From Bacillota bacterium (GTDB taxonomy: Bacteria > Bacillota > UBA4882 > UBA8346): DNA of 64,000 nt. Every line of letters begins with the position of its first letter. The stretch's first letter is position 1. The DNA lies in contig JAEVYU010000081.1 of the NCBI GenBank assembly GCA_023392595.1, forward strand, positions 99,031 through 163,030, read 5' to 3'. Position numbers and translations under genes: made by a program. The notes beneath the pieces were generated by a model. It did not search any database, was not told the DNA's origin, and worked only from the letters and a program-made list of their open reading frames with translations. This document shows positions 8,408 through 17,557 of this stretch, in pieces.

Positions 8408-9457
8408 GTGGCAAAGATGAAACAGGGCGAGCGCATTTTGGAAAATTCAGGGGAAAGTTATAGCGTGCCGGGAAAATGGGAGGAAGTCATGCAATTCTTT
8501 CCGCCGGAACTCCGGAAAATTTTGTCCCGGGTACCTGGTTCTTTGCAAGAGCGGATTATTGAAATCCGTTTGCGGGTCAATCAACCCTTGGAAATCAATG
8601 TGAATCAATTTTCAACTTTTATCAATACAGACGGTATTCCGGTTTCGGACCCATCCCTCGCTGGTATTATCAGTCCTGAGGAAATTCGGAAATTCCTTCA
8701 TTCGGTTACGTCCGGTTCTTGGTATAGCCTGGAAGAAGAGCTGGTTCAAGGTTATTTGACCTTGCCCGGGGGACATCGGGTGGGCTTTACGGGTCACGCT
8801 TTGCAGGAGAAAGGAAAAATCCGCCTCATCCGCAATATTGGAAGCATTAATTTTCGAATCGCCAAGGCCTTTACGGGGATCGCCAGGCCGATTCTACCCT
8901 TATTGTGGAAGGATCGACATTTTTTAAAAACGCTCATCATCTCCCCTCCTGCGGCTGGGAAAACCACATTGCTTCGGGAAATTATCAGGGTAATCAGTTA
9001 TGGAGATCCCATGATAAAGTTACCTGCTTTCCACGTGGGACTGGTGGATGAACGTTCGGAAATCGCGGGGAGTTTTCAAGGCGCTCCGCAACTGGATATT
9101 GGTCCGTGTACGGACTTATTGGATGGAGCGCCGAAAAGGGAAGGCATTTATTTATTATTAAGGGCGATGAATCCCGATGTCATTGCTACGGATGAAATTG
9201 GAACGGAAGAAGATGCTATGGCCATTGGGGATGTTATCAACGCCGGAGTCGGGTTTTTAGTGACAGCCCATGCCCGCAATCTTACCGAAGCAATGATGAG
9301 GCCGGGTTTGAAAAAACTTTTGGAAACCGGCTCAGTTGAGCGCCTGATCACTTTAAGCAACCGGCTTGGCAGTGGTACCATCGAAAGCGTAAAAGGGGGT
9401 ATTCATGCTCCGGAGTTGCTCAAAGAAGCGATTGCTCCTGGAGAAGCCAATGGGTAA
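8408..9457 (+). CDS. spoIIIAA: Stage III sporulation protein AA (ATPase)
   Basis: This is a secretion-type ATPase of the SpoIIIA-SpoIIQ channel, on the mother-cell side of the engulfed forespore. Walker A SPPAAGKTT is at residues 179-187, DERSEIAGS near 214-222, and a Walker B-like stretch ending in ATDEIG near 258. The sequence has 349 residues, somewhat longer than the B. subtilis protein, mostly at the N-terminus. The start is GTG 8408 after GAGGAA; an ATG three codons later is an alternative. It overlaps spoIIIAB by eight bases. Confidence 0.95.
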   Translation: MAKMKQGERILENSGESYSVPGKWEEVMQFFPPELRKILSRVPGSLQERIIEIRLRVNQPLEINVNQFSTFINTDGIPVSDPSLAGIISPEEIRKFLHSVTSGSWYSLEEELVQGYLTLPGGHRVGFTGHALQEKGKIRLIRNIGSINFRIAKAFTGIARPILPLLWKDRHFLKTLIISPPAAGKTTLLREIIRVISYGDPMIKLPAFHVGLVDERSEIAGSFQGAPQLDIGPCTDLLDGAPKREGIYLLLRAMNPDVIATDEIGTEEDAMAIGDVINAGVGFLVTAHARNLTEAMMRPGLKKLLETGSVERLITLSNRLGSGTIESVKGGIHAPELLKEAIAPGEANG

Positions 9458-9968
9458 AATGATTGGAGCTTTTTTGATTATTGGCATTAGTACCGCGGCA
9501 GGATTCGTTTACGGTCAGAAATTTACCATCCGCTGCTATATCCTTAAACTATGGTTACGGATTATCGATATTTTTCAAACTGAAATTTATTATGAAGCCC
9601 GCAGATTGCCTGATGTATTTCAGCGGGCGGGTTTTCTCATGAAAGAACAGCGTTTTGAGAAGGCCTTTTCCAAACTGGCTAATTCATTACAATTTGGGAC
9701 CAGTGAAGATTTTCAGACAAACTGGCATCTTTTTTTACGAGAAACAGGAGAAGGAGTTTTCGCGAAAGAGGATTATCTGGTCCTAACTGAACTTGGCGAC
9801 TATTTGGGGAGTACCAACCGAGAGGATCAGCTGGCGAAATTAAAAACCTGTCAGGCTAGTCTGAAGGCGAACTTACAATTTGCGGAGAGCGAACAAAGAA
9901 AACGGACCCGTTTGTATCGTTATTTGGGTTTTGCAATAGGGGCCATCGTGGTACTTTGGCTGATATAA
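9450..9968 (+). CDS. spoIIIAB: Stage III sporulation protein AB
   Basis: A membrane protein of the SpoIIIA complex with a GspF-like cytoplasmic domain between two membrane helices (about residues 4-20 and 154-171). The ATG at 9450 has GGAG at 9440-9443 upstream and gives 172 residues, almost the length of the B. subtilis protein. The frame stays open 45 bases further upstream, but that part is inside spoIIIAA. It is followed after 50 bases by spoIIIAC. Confidence 0.93.
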   Translation: MGKMIGAFLIIGISTAAGFVYGQKFTIRCYILKLWLRIIDIFQTEIYYEARRLPDVFQRAGFLMKEQRFEKAFSKLANSLQFGTSEDFQTNWHLFLRETGEGVFAKEDYLVLTELGDYLGSTNREDQLAKLKTCQASLKANLQFAESEQRKRTRLYRYLGFAIGAIVVLWLI

Positions 9969-10018
9969 GTTAGCGCGGATAGAGCCGCAACGGAGCGCTT
10001 TTTGGGAGGAATCCTGAG

Positions 10019-10213
10019 ATGGACATCAATCTCATTTTTCGTATCGCCGGAATTGGCATATTAATATCCGTGTTAAGCATGGTTTTAAAAGAGGCGGGCA
10101 AGGAGGAACAAGCGCATATGTTAACTTTGGCGGGTTTGGTGATTGTTTTATTTATGGTAATTCAATTGATTCAGCGTCTCTTTAGCGATGTCCGCGCGGT
10201 TTTCGGATTATAA
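10019..10213 (+). CDS. spoIIIAC: Stage III sporulation protein AC
   Basis: A 64-residue integral membrane protein with two helices and a short loop around KEAGKEEQ, the usual SpoIIIAC layout. It is a membrane component of the feeding-tube complex. GGGAGGA lies upstream of the ATG, and spoIIIAD starts 10 bases after its stop. Confidence 0.93.
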   Translation: MDINLIFRIAGIGILISVLSMVLKEAGKEEQAHMLTLAGLVIVLFMVIQLIQRLFSDVRAVFGL

Positions 10214-10223
10214 GGAGGCGGCG

Positions 10224-10607
10224 ATGAACTTTTTTGCGATACTAGGTTTTGCGCTAATCGTTACAGTACTGCTTATTATTATCCGGAAAGAGAAACCGGA
10301 AATGGCTGTTATTCTTGGGATTGGTGCTTCTGCTATAATTTTCTCGGTATTATTGAAGAATATTGCTCAGATTATTACCGTCTTTGAATCGTTAGCTTTA
10401 AAATCACAATTTAATTTGGATTACTTGAAACTGATGATCAAAATTCTCGGACTGGCTTATCTGGCCGGCTTTGGGGCCCAAATATGTAAAGATGCCGGGG
10501 AAGGCAGTATGGCAGCTAAAATCGAACTTGCCGGGAAAATCGTTATTTTGTCCTTGGGAATTCCAGTCATGGTTGGGTTATTGAATACGATTCTCAAAAT
10601 TTTATAA
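10224..10607 (+). CDS. spoIIIAD: Stage III sporulation protein AD
   Basis: A 127-residue polytopic membrane protein with about four helices, paralogous to SpoIIIAC in its C-terminal half (KEKPEMAVILGIG, then LGLAYLAGFGAQICKDAG). The start at ATG 10224 follows GGAGGCG at 10214-10220. The frame remains open upstream into spoIIIAC, but that extension is unlikely to be used. Confidence 0.93.
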   Translation: MNFFAILGFALIVTVLLIIIRKEKPEMAVILGIGASAIIFSVLLKNIAQIITVFESLALKSQFNLDYLKLMIKILGLAYLAGFGAQICKDAGEGSMAAKIELAGKIVILSLGIPVMVGLLNTILKIL

Positions 10608-10628
10608 CCAGGGAGAGGTTGGGCTTCG

Positions 10629-11795
10629 ATGAAAGTTCTCCGGATTTTGGTCATTGCCTTTATACTCGTCTTACTGCTAATTTGCCCGGCCTTTGCGGAA
10701 GATATCCAATCGAATACCACAGAAACGACTGTGAGTGCGGCCGCTAACGCTGTTGATTTGAATGAATTGAACAGTTTCATTGCCTCGCTGGATCGGGAAA
10801 CTCAAGATTTGTTACCAAGGCTGGATTTAAAATCCTGGGGAGTAACCGGACCCGATTGGAATTTTGCAAGGATCGGGCAACAAGTCCTTCGCTATTTTCT
10901 CCGGGAAATTGTTTTCAATTTTAGGTTGCTGGGAGAATTGGTGTTGCTGGCCATGGTTTTGGCATTGCTGCAAAATATACGGCATGCTTTTGAAAGCGAA
11001 AGTGTCAACAAGATAGCGTTTAGCATTTGCTTTCTTGTGGTGATGGGCCTGGTGATTCATAGCTTTACAATCACTTTTCAAATCGCCCGGGAAGCTATTA
11101 AGCAGATGAGTAACTTCATGTACGCTATTATTCCCTTGTTATTTTCACTGATTGCCGCAGGCGGGGGGGTTACCACCACCGCCATCGTTCACCCGATTCT
11201 TATATCCAGTATCGGTTTAATAGGCGGGTTGATGAGTGATTTGATTTTTCCTCTAATACTCTTTGCAGGGGTTTTGGGTACGGTTCATTTTTTAGTGGAA
11301 GGTTTTCCCGTCGATAAGCTGGCCAATTTCCTAAAATCGGCGGCAGTAGGATTGATGGGACTTGCCATGGCGGTCTTTATTGGTATCATCACGATACGCG
11401 GTTTTGCCGGTTCGATAGCCGATAGTACGGCTCTGCGAACCGCCAAATACCTAACCAATACGTTTTTGCCGGTAGTAGGCGGTTCACTGTCCGATACCAT
11501 GGAGATGGCTGTCGGTTGTTCAATGGTTCTTAAAGGAGGACTCGGAATTTTTGGTCTGGGTTTAATTATTTTGATGATCATCTTTCCGTTAATGAAAATC
11601 TTGGCGGTGGCTGTAATTTATCAATTGACCGGCGCGGTGATTCAACCTCTTGGAGGGAACAACCGGCTGGCCGATGCCCTTCAAACAGTCGGCGGCACTT
11701 TCTTAAATCTTTTTGCAGCGGTTGCCGTTGTGGCCTTGATGTTTTTCATTGCCTTAGCAATTTTGGTCGGGATTGCCGGAACCGGGATACGATGA
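10629..11795 (+). CDS. spoIIIAE: Stage III sporulation protein AE
   Basis: The largest membrane subunit of the SpoIIIA complex, 388 residues. An N-terminal signal sequence (hydrophobic 5-22, then PAFAEDI) precedes an extracytoplasmic segment of about 85 residues. The rest is a polytopic domain with roughly seven or eight helices. It starts 21 bases after spoIIIAD with GGGAGAGG upstream. Confidence 0.93.
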   Translation: MKVLRILVIAFILVLLLICPAFAEDIQSNTTETTVSAAANAVDLNELNSFIASLDRETQDLLPRLDLKSWGVTGPDWNFARIGQQVLRYFLREIVFNFRLLGELVLLAMVLALLQNIRHAFESESVNKIAFSICFLVVMGLVIHSFTITFQIAREAIKQMSNFMYAIIPLLFSLIAAGGGVTTTAIVHPILISSIGLIGGLMSDLIFPLILFAGVLGTVHFLVEGFPVDKLANFLKSAAVGLMGLAMAVFIGIITIRGFAGSIADSTALRTAKYLTNTFLPVVGGSLSDTMEMAVGCSMVLKGGLGIFGLGLIILMIIFPLMKILAVAVIYQLTGAVIQPLGGNNRLADALQTVGGTFLNLFAAVAVVALMFFIALAILVGIAGTGIR

Positions 11796-11820
11796 AACCA
11801 ATTGAAAGTGAAGTGAAGGA

Positions 11821-12354
11821 ATGCCGCAGATCGCAGAATGGCTGAGGAACATTGTGGTTGCTATTATATTGGCCGGTTTTTTAGAGATGATGCTTCCCAA
11901 TAACGATCTCAAGAATGTTACCAGAATGATGATGGGTCTGGTGATTCTCAGCATCCTGCTGCAACCTTTGATTCGTTTTTTTGATTTACCCGGGCAAATC
12001 AGTTTGTCATTACCGTCAATTTCAAGCCCGGATTCTTCAAAAACGCAACAGCTCATTGTAAGAGGGCTCAAAATGCGGGATGAGTGGACCCATCAACTTA
12101 AAGAACAATATAAGGCCAATCTGGAGTCGAAATTAAGAAACCTTCTCGGTTTGATGGATGAAATTCATTTGGATAACCTGCATTTACAGTATCAGGGGGA
12201 ACGGCTGGAACGGGCATTTTTAAAATTAACGTTTACCAGACCTGGAACGAGTGTAAGCCAAATCAGCGACATGAAACGGAAAGTCATTGATTCGGTCCGG
12301 TTTTTGACGGATTTGCGGGAAGATCAGATCGAGGTGAACTTAGATGGGCGATGA
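11821..12354 (+). CDS. spoIIIAF: Stage III sporulation protein AF
   Basis: A 177-residue protein with two N-terminal membrane helices (about 8-24 and 33-50) followed by a soluble domain rich in charged residues, as in other SpoIIIAF proteins. The family's ring-building domain is predicted to form a ring in the intermembrane space. The 3' end overlaps spoIIIAG by 11 bases. Confidence 0.9.
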   Translation: MPQIAEWLRNIVVAIILAGFLEMMLPNNDLKNVTRMMMGLVILSILLQPLIRFFDLPGQISLSLPSISSPDSSKTQQLIVRGLKMRDEWTHQLKEQYKANLESKLRNLLGLMDEIHLDNLHLQYQGERLERAFLKLTFTRPGTSVSQISDMKRKVIDSVRFLTDLREDQIEVNLDGR

Positions 12355-12955
12355 ACAGAAAACTTTTTCTTTTACCTATCAGGAAATATTGAAAAGGTTG
12401 CAAAGCAAACCGGTGTTTTTATGGACTGTCATTGGTTTTGCCGGACTGGGTTTTGTTTTGTTATTAAGCAGTCCTGATAAGGGAAATTCTAATATTCAAA
12501 ATATTAAAGCCGGCAATGGTCGAAACCAAGATGCCCTGGAAAGTTCGGCAGGCTCAACGAGGAAGCAAATGGAAACGGAACTGGCGCAAACCTTAAGTTT
12601 GATCGCCGGAGTCGGGCAAGTGAAAGTCGAATTGAATCTGAAATCCAGTAATCGAAAAGTGTGGGAGCGACAACAAAGCGTTAGTAAAAGAGTAACCCAG
12701 GAGCAGGGAGTACTGAATACCGAGGAGACCAATAACGACCAAATCGTGATAGCCAAGGGGTTGGATGGCCGGGACAATCCAATATTAAAAGAGGAGCTAG
12801 CCCCGGAGATTCAAGGGGTCATCGTTGTAGCAACAGGCGCCAGCGATGCCCGGATTAGAGAAATGTTAATGAGTACGGTGATGACGATTCTAAATTTACC
12901 GGCTCACCGCGTGATGGTGATCGCAGGCAAGAATGAAGAGGAGCTAAGTCGATGA
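12344..12955 (+). CDS. spoIIIAG: Stage III sporulation protein AG
   Basis: A 203-residue bitopic protein: a cytoplasmic N-terminus, a membrane helix at about 24-41, and an extracytoplasmic ring-building domain. In B. subtilis SpoIIIAG forms a 30-subunit ring between forespore and mother-cell membranes. The segment GVIVVATGASDARIREML is a recognisable part of the ring domain. Overlaps at both ends (11 bases and ATGA) indicate coupled translation. Confidence 0.92.
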   Translation: MGDEQKTFSFTYQEILKRLQSKPVFLWTVIGFAGLGFVLLLSSPDKGNSNIQNIKAGNGRNQDALESSAGSTRKQMETELAQTLSLIAGVGQVKVELNLKSSNRKVWERQQSVSKRVTQEQGVLNTEETNNDQIVIAKGLDGRDNPILKEELAPEIQGVIVVATGASDARIREMLMSTVMTILNLPAHRVMVIAGKNEEELSR

Positions 12956-13467
12956 AAAAATATTGGGATACGGTTTTTAGGAATAAATTGGGAATTACAG
13001 TAATGGCACTGTTAATGCTGGGATTTTTCGCCTATGGGTATTACCGGGCTATACCCGTTCAGACACCTAAACTTCCGCCGGTAAAAGAGCCGTTGCCTTT
13101 GAATATACCCAGAGAATATAGTCCCAATGATAGTTTATTGGATTTAAAGATCGAACGGGATCGCGAAAGAAGCCAGGAGGTAGAAAAAGTTCAAGAACTC
13201 TTAGATAAAGTCGGCCTTTCGGATGAAGTCAGGAAACAGGCTGAACAGGAACTGTGGCGTTTGACTCAGGCAACCGCCAAGGAACATGAGCTCGAAAATT
13301 TATTGAAAGCCAGAGGCTTCAGTAATGCCTTGGTTTCCATCAGTCAGAAATTAGTATCCGTCATTATCGATAAAAAACTTGATGTCACTGATGTCAGAGA
13401 TATTGGGCAACTTGCGGCGGTCGTGACCGCCTTTAACGCGGAACAAATCCAAATTGTAGAAAAATAA
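12952..13467 (+). CDS. spoIIIAH: Stage III sporulation protein AH
   Basis: A 171-residue bitopic protein with a membrane helix at about 13-30, a Pro-rich spacer, a long charged helix, and a C-terminal EscJ/PscJ-like ring domain. SpoIIIAH binds forespore SpoIIQ across the engulfing membranes in B. subtilis. It is the last spoIIIA gene. The 249-base gap before accB suggests a separate promoter there. Confidence 0.92.
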   Translation: MKKYWDTVFRNKLGITVMALLMLGFFAYGYYRAIPVQTPKLPPVKEPLPLNIPREYSPNDSLLDLKIERDRERSQEVEKVQELLDKVGLSDEVRKQAEQELWRLTQATAKEHELENLLKARGFSNALVSISQKLVSVIIDKKLDVTDVRDIGQLAAVVTAFNAEQIQIVEK

Positions 13468-13716
13468 TTATCCTGTTACAATTTGCCTGTCTACTGAACA
13501 CAGGAAAAGCCGGATGAAGAAAAAGTCGGAATTTGATAAAGCGAAGGTTTAATTTTTGCGGTCCGGGTATCAGGTAGGACCTTGTTTTGTGCTATCGGGC
13601 CCAAAGTATATTTGCCTACTTTAAAGATTAAATTAATTAAAAGAAGGAATAATTACCTTGTTGGTGAATTAGTATTTTTGAATATTTTTCCCTAATCCCT
13701 CAAAGGAGGACATTTG

Positions 13717-14199
13717 ATGAATATTAAGGAAATTAAGGAACTTGTGAAGATGTTGGATGGGACCGATATCACCGAATTTTCCATGGAAAATGAAGGAAGC
13801 AAGGTGGTTATCAAAAAAGGAATGAGCGGACAGGTGGCGATGATTCCCCAAGCAGCTCAGGCATTCCAATATCCAGCGCCCAATCAAGTCCCGATACCAA
13901 ATTCGGTAAACCCGCAAGCGACTTCGGCTGAAGATAAAAATGAAGGACTTGGGCCAAACCAAGTCTTAATTGTTGCTCCCATGGTTGGAACTTTTTACCG
14001 TTCACCGAGTCCGGATGCGGAATCTTATGTACAACTGGATCAGGTTGTAGAAGCAGGACAAGTCGTATGTATCATTGAAGCCATGAAATTAATGAATGAA
14101 ATTGAGAGCGAATGGAAAGGGAAAATTGTCGAGATTTTGGTTGAGAACGCTCATCCGGTTGAGTATGGCCAGCCATTAATGGTTTTGGAAAAACTATAA
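13717..14199 (+). CDS. accB: Biotin carboxyl carrier protein of acetyl-CoA carboxylase
   Basis: This protein carries the biotin that shuttles CO2 between biotin carboxylase and carboxyltransferase in the first step of fatty-acid synthesis. The C-terminal biotinyl domain has the motif EAMKLMNE, with Lys124 as the attachment site. An Ala/Pro/Gln-rich linker lies at about 42-75. An in-frame TTG precedes the ATG, but AAGGAGGA at 13703-13710 best fits ATG 13717, giving 160 residues. accC follows; accA and accD are not in the window. Confidence 0.95.
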   Translation: MNIKEIKELVKMLDGTDITEFSMENEGSKVVIKKGMSGQVAMIPQAAQAFQYPAPNQVPIPNSVNPQATSAEDKNEGLGPNQVLIVAPMVGTFYRSPSPDAESYVQLDQVVEAGQVVCIIEAMKLMNEIESEWKGKIVEILVENAHPVEYGQPLMVLEKL

Positions 14200-14289
14200 T
14201 TCTAGAGAACCAAAAGATGTAAACCAGCAGAGGAAATGAATAAGCAGCTGACGAGTTCGTAACTTTGCCCCACAACCGGAGGATAAAAT

Positions 14290-15663
14290 ATGTTCAAGAA
14301 AATTTTAATCGCCAATCGTGGCGAAATTGCACTGCGCATTATTCGTGCTTGTAAAGAGATGGGAATTGGCACGGTCGCTATTTATTCCGAGGCGGATCGG
14401 GATTCTTTACATGTTCATTACGCCGACGAGGCTTTTTGTGTAGGCCCGGCTCCCGGAAACCGCAGTTATTTAAATATTCCCAATATTATTAGCACCGCTA
14501 CAATTGCCGAAGTCGATGCAATTCACCCAGGATATGGTTTTTTGGCTGAAAACGCCCGCTTTGCCGAAATTTGCGACACGCATCATATCAAGTTTATCGG
14601 ACCCCCTGCGACTGCCATTGAAAAAATGGGCGATAAAGCGATCGCCAAAGAAACCATGCGGGATTCCGGGGTTCCGGTGGTTCCCGGCTCGCAGGGCATT
14701 ATTAAGGACGACCAAGAACTCATGGGAAAAGCCGAGGAAATAGGCTTCCCGGTCATTATTAAAGCGACAGCCGGTGGTGGTGGCCGAGGTATGCGTGTTG
14801 TCAACAGTTTTGATGAATTAGTGAACGCTTATCATACCGCCCAAAGCGAAGCTGATGCTTGCTTCGGCAATCCTGAAGTGTACATGGAAAAATACATCGA
14901 GGAACCGAAACATATTGAGATTCAACTGCTTCTTGATGAACATGGTAACGGCGTTTACTTGGGAGAACGGGATTGCTCGGTGCAACGCCGCCATCAGAAG
15001 GTGGTTGAAGAAGCTCCTTCACCGGTAGTAACCCCTGAAATACGCCGCAGAATCGGCGAAGCCGCTTTACAAGGGGCTAAATCAGTGGGATATACCAATG
15101 CCGGAACTGTGGAATTCTTGTTGGATAAAAATAATAAGTTTTATTTTATGGAAATGAATACCCGGATTCAAGTGGAGCATCCCGTAACGGAACTGGTTAC
15201 CGGAGTCGATTTGATTCGCGAACAAATAAAAATTGCCGCCGGCGAAAAACTTTCTTTTACCCAAGCTGATATTGGAATTAAGGGACATGCTATTGAGTGC
15301 CGGGTTAATGCGGAAGATCCCAGCAAGAATTTTATGCCTTCGCCGGGCCGGATCACTGTATACCGTGCGCCTGGCGGACCTGGAATCCGGGTTGACAGCT
15401 GCGCCTATGAAGGTTTTGTCATTCCGCCCTATTATGATTCCATGATCGCCAAATTGATTGCCTGGGATGATACCCGTGAGAAAGCGATCGCCAGAATGAT
15501 TCGGGCATTAGAAGAATTTGAAATCCAAGGTGTAAAGACAACGATTCCTTTTCAGCTCGAAGTACTTAAAAATGAATACTTCCAAAAAGGCGAAGTCTAT
15601 ACCAATTTTATTCAAACCAGAATATTTAACCATTCTGACATATCTAATGACCACTCCGATTAA
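14290..15663 (+). CDS. accC: Acetyl-CoA carboxylase, biotin carboxylase subunit
   Basis: This enzyme carboxylates biotin on AccB with ATP and bicarbonate. It is 457 residues with the usual three parts: N-terminal ANRGEIALRIIRA domain, ATP-grasp domain with a Gly-rich loop GGGGRGMRVV (about 160-169), and a C-terminal domain. The FMEMNTRIQVEHPVTE motif and DCSVQRRHQKVVEEAPSP are intact. The gap after accB is 90 bases. Confidence 0.96.
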   Translation: MFKKILIANRGEIALRIIRACKEMGIGTVAIYSEADRDSLHVHYADEAFCVGPAPGNRSYLNIPNIISTATIAEVDAIHPGYGFLAENARFAEICDTHHIKFIGPPATAIEKMGDKAIAKETMRDSGVPVVPGSQGIIKDDQELMGKAEEIGFPVIIKATAGGGGRGMRVVNSFDELVNAYHTAQSEADACFGNPEVYMEKYIEEPKHIEIQLLLDEHGNGVYLGERDCSVQRRHQKVVEEAPSPVVTPEIRRRIGEAALQGAKSVGYTNAGTVEFLLDKNNKFYFMEMNTRIQVEHPVTELVTGVDLIREQIKIAAGEKLSFTQADIGIKGHAIECRVNAEDPSKNFMPSPGRITVYRAPGGPGIRVDSCAYEGFVIPPYYDSMIAKLIAWDDTREKAIARMIRALEEFEIQGVKTTIPFQLEVLKNEYFQKGEVYTNFIQTRIFNHSDISNDHSD

Positions 15664-15696
15664 AATGATAGAGAAGGAAAGGGTGGTGTTCTTAGT

Positions 15697-16077
15697 TTGG
15701 AAAGCATCGAAAAATATGAAACGGGTAGTATCCGGATTGCTAATGAAGTTGTCCGGATTATTGCCGGACTTGCAGCTTCCGAAGTAAAAGGTGTCGTTGG
15801 GATGAGCGGCGGAGTCGTCGATGGTTTCGCCGAGCTCGTTAAAAAGAAGAATCTTGCCAAGGGAGTAAAGGTAGAAGTTGGAGAAAAACAAGCCGCAGTC
15901 GATCTGTTCGTAATTATTGAATATGGATCGAAGATTCCCGATATTGCATATATGATACAAGAAAATGTAAAGCGGGCTATCGAAAGCATGACCGGTTTGG
16001 AAGTTATTGAAGTCAATGTGCACATCCAAGGAGTTGAATTTAGGCAGGACGATTCATATGAGGTGAAAGTCCTTTAG
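15697..16077 (+). CDS. Asp23/Gls24 family envelope stress protein
   Basis: A 126-residue protein of the alkaline-shock-protein 23 family. Typical segments are GSIRIANEVVRIIAGLAASEVKGV at the start and IEVNVHIQGVEF near the end. In Staphylococcus, Asp23 is held at the membrane by AmaP, whose gene follows here. Translation probably starts at TTG 15697, since no ATG or GTG fits the conserved N-terminus. The upstream GAAGGAAAGGG is a fair ribosome binding site. Confidence 0.9.
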   Translation: MESIEKYETGSIRIANEVVRIIAGLAASEVKGVVGMSGGVVDGFAELVKKKNLAKGVKVEVGEKQAAVDLFVIIEYGSKIPDIAYMIQENVKRAIESMTGLEVIEVNVHIQGVEFRQDDSYEVKVL

Positions 16078-16146
16078 TATTGTACTTTATGTAATGTAAA
16101 GAATGAAGTGCTATACTAGCATTGAATGAAAGGGGTCCAGTTATCG

Positions 16147-16680
16147 ATGAAAGTCTGGGAACGACTCGTAAGTTTATTGGCAGGAATTATTTTGGCCATC
16201 GGAGGTATTATCTTTTTTTTACTGGCTATTAGACAAGCTTCGTTGATTCTTGAACATGTAAGCAATTTAACCATGAAGGAACAGCTGTGGGCGTTGATTG
16301 TGGCCGCTATTACTTTGGCTTTGGCCTTTTTGTCCATAAAAATGGCTTTGCGTATGCGAAAAGAAGAAAAAACCATTATTAACCAGACTCAATTCGGAGA
16401 AATTCGAATTGCCGTATCTGCAGTTGAAAGCTTAGCGCTAAGAGCCACCAAAAAAATCAAAGGCGTTAAGGACGCTCATGTCGGAGTCCGGGCCGACCTT
16501 ACGGGGCTCGATATTTTTATTGAAGTCGCCGTCAATCCTGATTTGAATATTCCCCAAACAACCGAAGAAATTAGGCTTAAGGTTGATGAATATATTTTTG
16601 AAACCGTGGGTATTCGCGTCAATTCGGTAAAGGTTCTGGTTACAAAAGTTGCCGGCGAAAGCCGTACCCGGGTTGAATGA
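16147..16680 (+). CDS. amaP: AmaP-type membrane anchor of Asp23
   Basis: A 177-residue membrane protein with two N-terminal helices (about 9-29 and 47-63) and a cytoplasmic Asp23-like domain. This is the layout of AmaP, the membrane anchor of Asp23. An ATG at 16126 lacks a ribosome binding site; AAAGGGG at 16129-16135 points to ATG 16147. It lies between asp23 and a DUF2273 gene, the usual order. Confidence 0.85.
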   Translation: MKVWERLVSLLAGIILAIGGIIFFLLAIRQASLILEHVSNLTMKEQLWALIVAAITLALAFLSIKMALRMRKEEKTIINQTQFGEIRIAVSAVESLALRATKKIKGVKDAHVGVRADLTGLDIFIEVAVNPDLNIPQTTEEIRLKVDEYIFETVGIRVNSVKVLVTKVAGESRTRVE

Positions 16681-16812
16681 TTTTGATTGTCCGCTTTTTG
16701 GACAAACTACCCTTTTTCCGGGATTGAACAGAAAACATTAAAATGGAATGATGGAATAAGTTTCCTCAGAGCCACCAATGTAAGCAGTGGTTTTTAGAAA
16801 GGAGTACCGGCA

Positions 16813-17040
16813 GTGGAGGAATTTTTACGAGAGTTCTTGCCCAAACTGATTATTTATAAAGGGAGAATTATAGGGAGTCTGGTCGGATTGATAGCCGGTC
16901 TGCTATGGGCTTTCTTAGGATTTTGGAGAGCTGTCGCTTTTCTTTTATGCATTATTTTGGGATTCTTTTTAGGCAAGAAAATCGATGAACGTGGGTCGAT
17001 TCGAAATATTCTGGAGCGGATTATTCCGCCGAATGACTGA
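16813..17040 (+). CDS. DUF2273-type small membrane protein
   Basis: A 75-residue protein with two closely spaced membrane helices (about 16-33 and 36-53) and a GKKIDERGS segment after them. Small DUF2273 proteins accompany asp23 and amaP in many Firmicutes; their role is unknown. Translation starts at GTG 16813 with AAAGGAG at 16798-16804. nusB begins 11 bases later. Confidence 0.8.
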   Translation: MEEFLREFLPKLIIYKGRIIGSLVGLIAGLLWAFLGFWRAVAFLLCIILGFFLGKKIDERGSIRNILERIIPPND

Positions 17041-17051
17041 AAGGTAATTGA

Positions 17052-17507
17052 ATGAGCCGTCATATTGCCAGAGAACTGGCATTTAAAATTTTATTTCAAA
17101 CGGACATCGGTAGAAATCCGTGGCAGGAAGTATTGTCGCGAACGCTTGAAGAAAATGAGCTGCCGGAAAAGTCCCGGGCGTTTCTCGAACAATTGGTCAA
17201 GGGGACCGTCCAGGAACTAAAGTCCGTCGATGCTGAAATTATGAAATATGCGCAGGACTGGAAACTGGATCGAATGGCCAATACCGATCGGAATATACTC
17301 CGGATGGCTATTTTTGAAATCAAGTTTTTTAAAGAAATTCCGCCGGGGGTTAGCGTTAATGAAGCGGTAGAACTAGCCAAACGTTACGGTGATGACGAAT
17401 CCGGAAAATTTGTAAATGGAATTTTAGGGAACGTCGTCAGGAATATCGGACCCCAAAAGGAAACCAGTGAGGATGCGCAGGCGCCAATGACTACAATGGA
17501 GGATTAA
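17052..17507 (+). CDS. nusB: Transcription antitermination factor NusB
   Basis: NusB binds boxA RNA with NusE and takes part in rRNA antitermination. The 151-residue all-helical sequence starts SRHIARELAFKILFQTD and contains NTDRNILRMAIFEI and NEAVELAKRYGDDESGKFVNGILGN (split here for length: NEAVELAKRYG, then FVNGILG), which are family signatures. A C-terminal tail of about 18 residues is extra. Confidence 0.95.
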   Translation: MSRHIARELAFKILFQTDIGRNPWQEVLSRTLEENELPEKSRAFLEQLVKGTVQELKSVDAEIMKYAQDWKLDRMANTDRNILRMAIFEIKFFKEIPPGVSVNEAVELAKRYGDDESGKFVNGILGNVVRNIGPQKETSEDAQAPMTTMED

Positions 17508-17557
17508 CCTCTATTTTTTTTGCTGAAGATATTTTATTTCAGGATAACGGAGCCCCT

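Noticed and set aside
13468..13716. FapR operator ahead of accB
   Set aside because: No sequence close to the known FapR palindrome was found.
15508..16029. 173-codon minus-strand frame opposite asp23
   Set aside because: It covers accC and asp23 in antisense, has no family similarity and no ribosome binding site.
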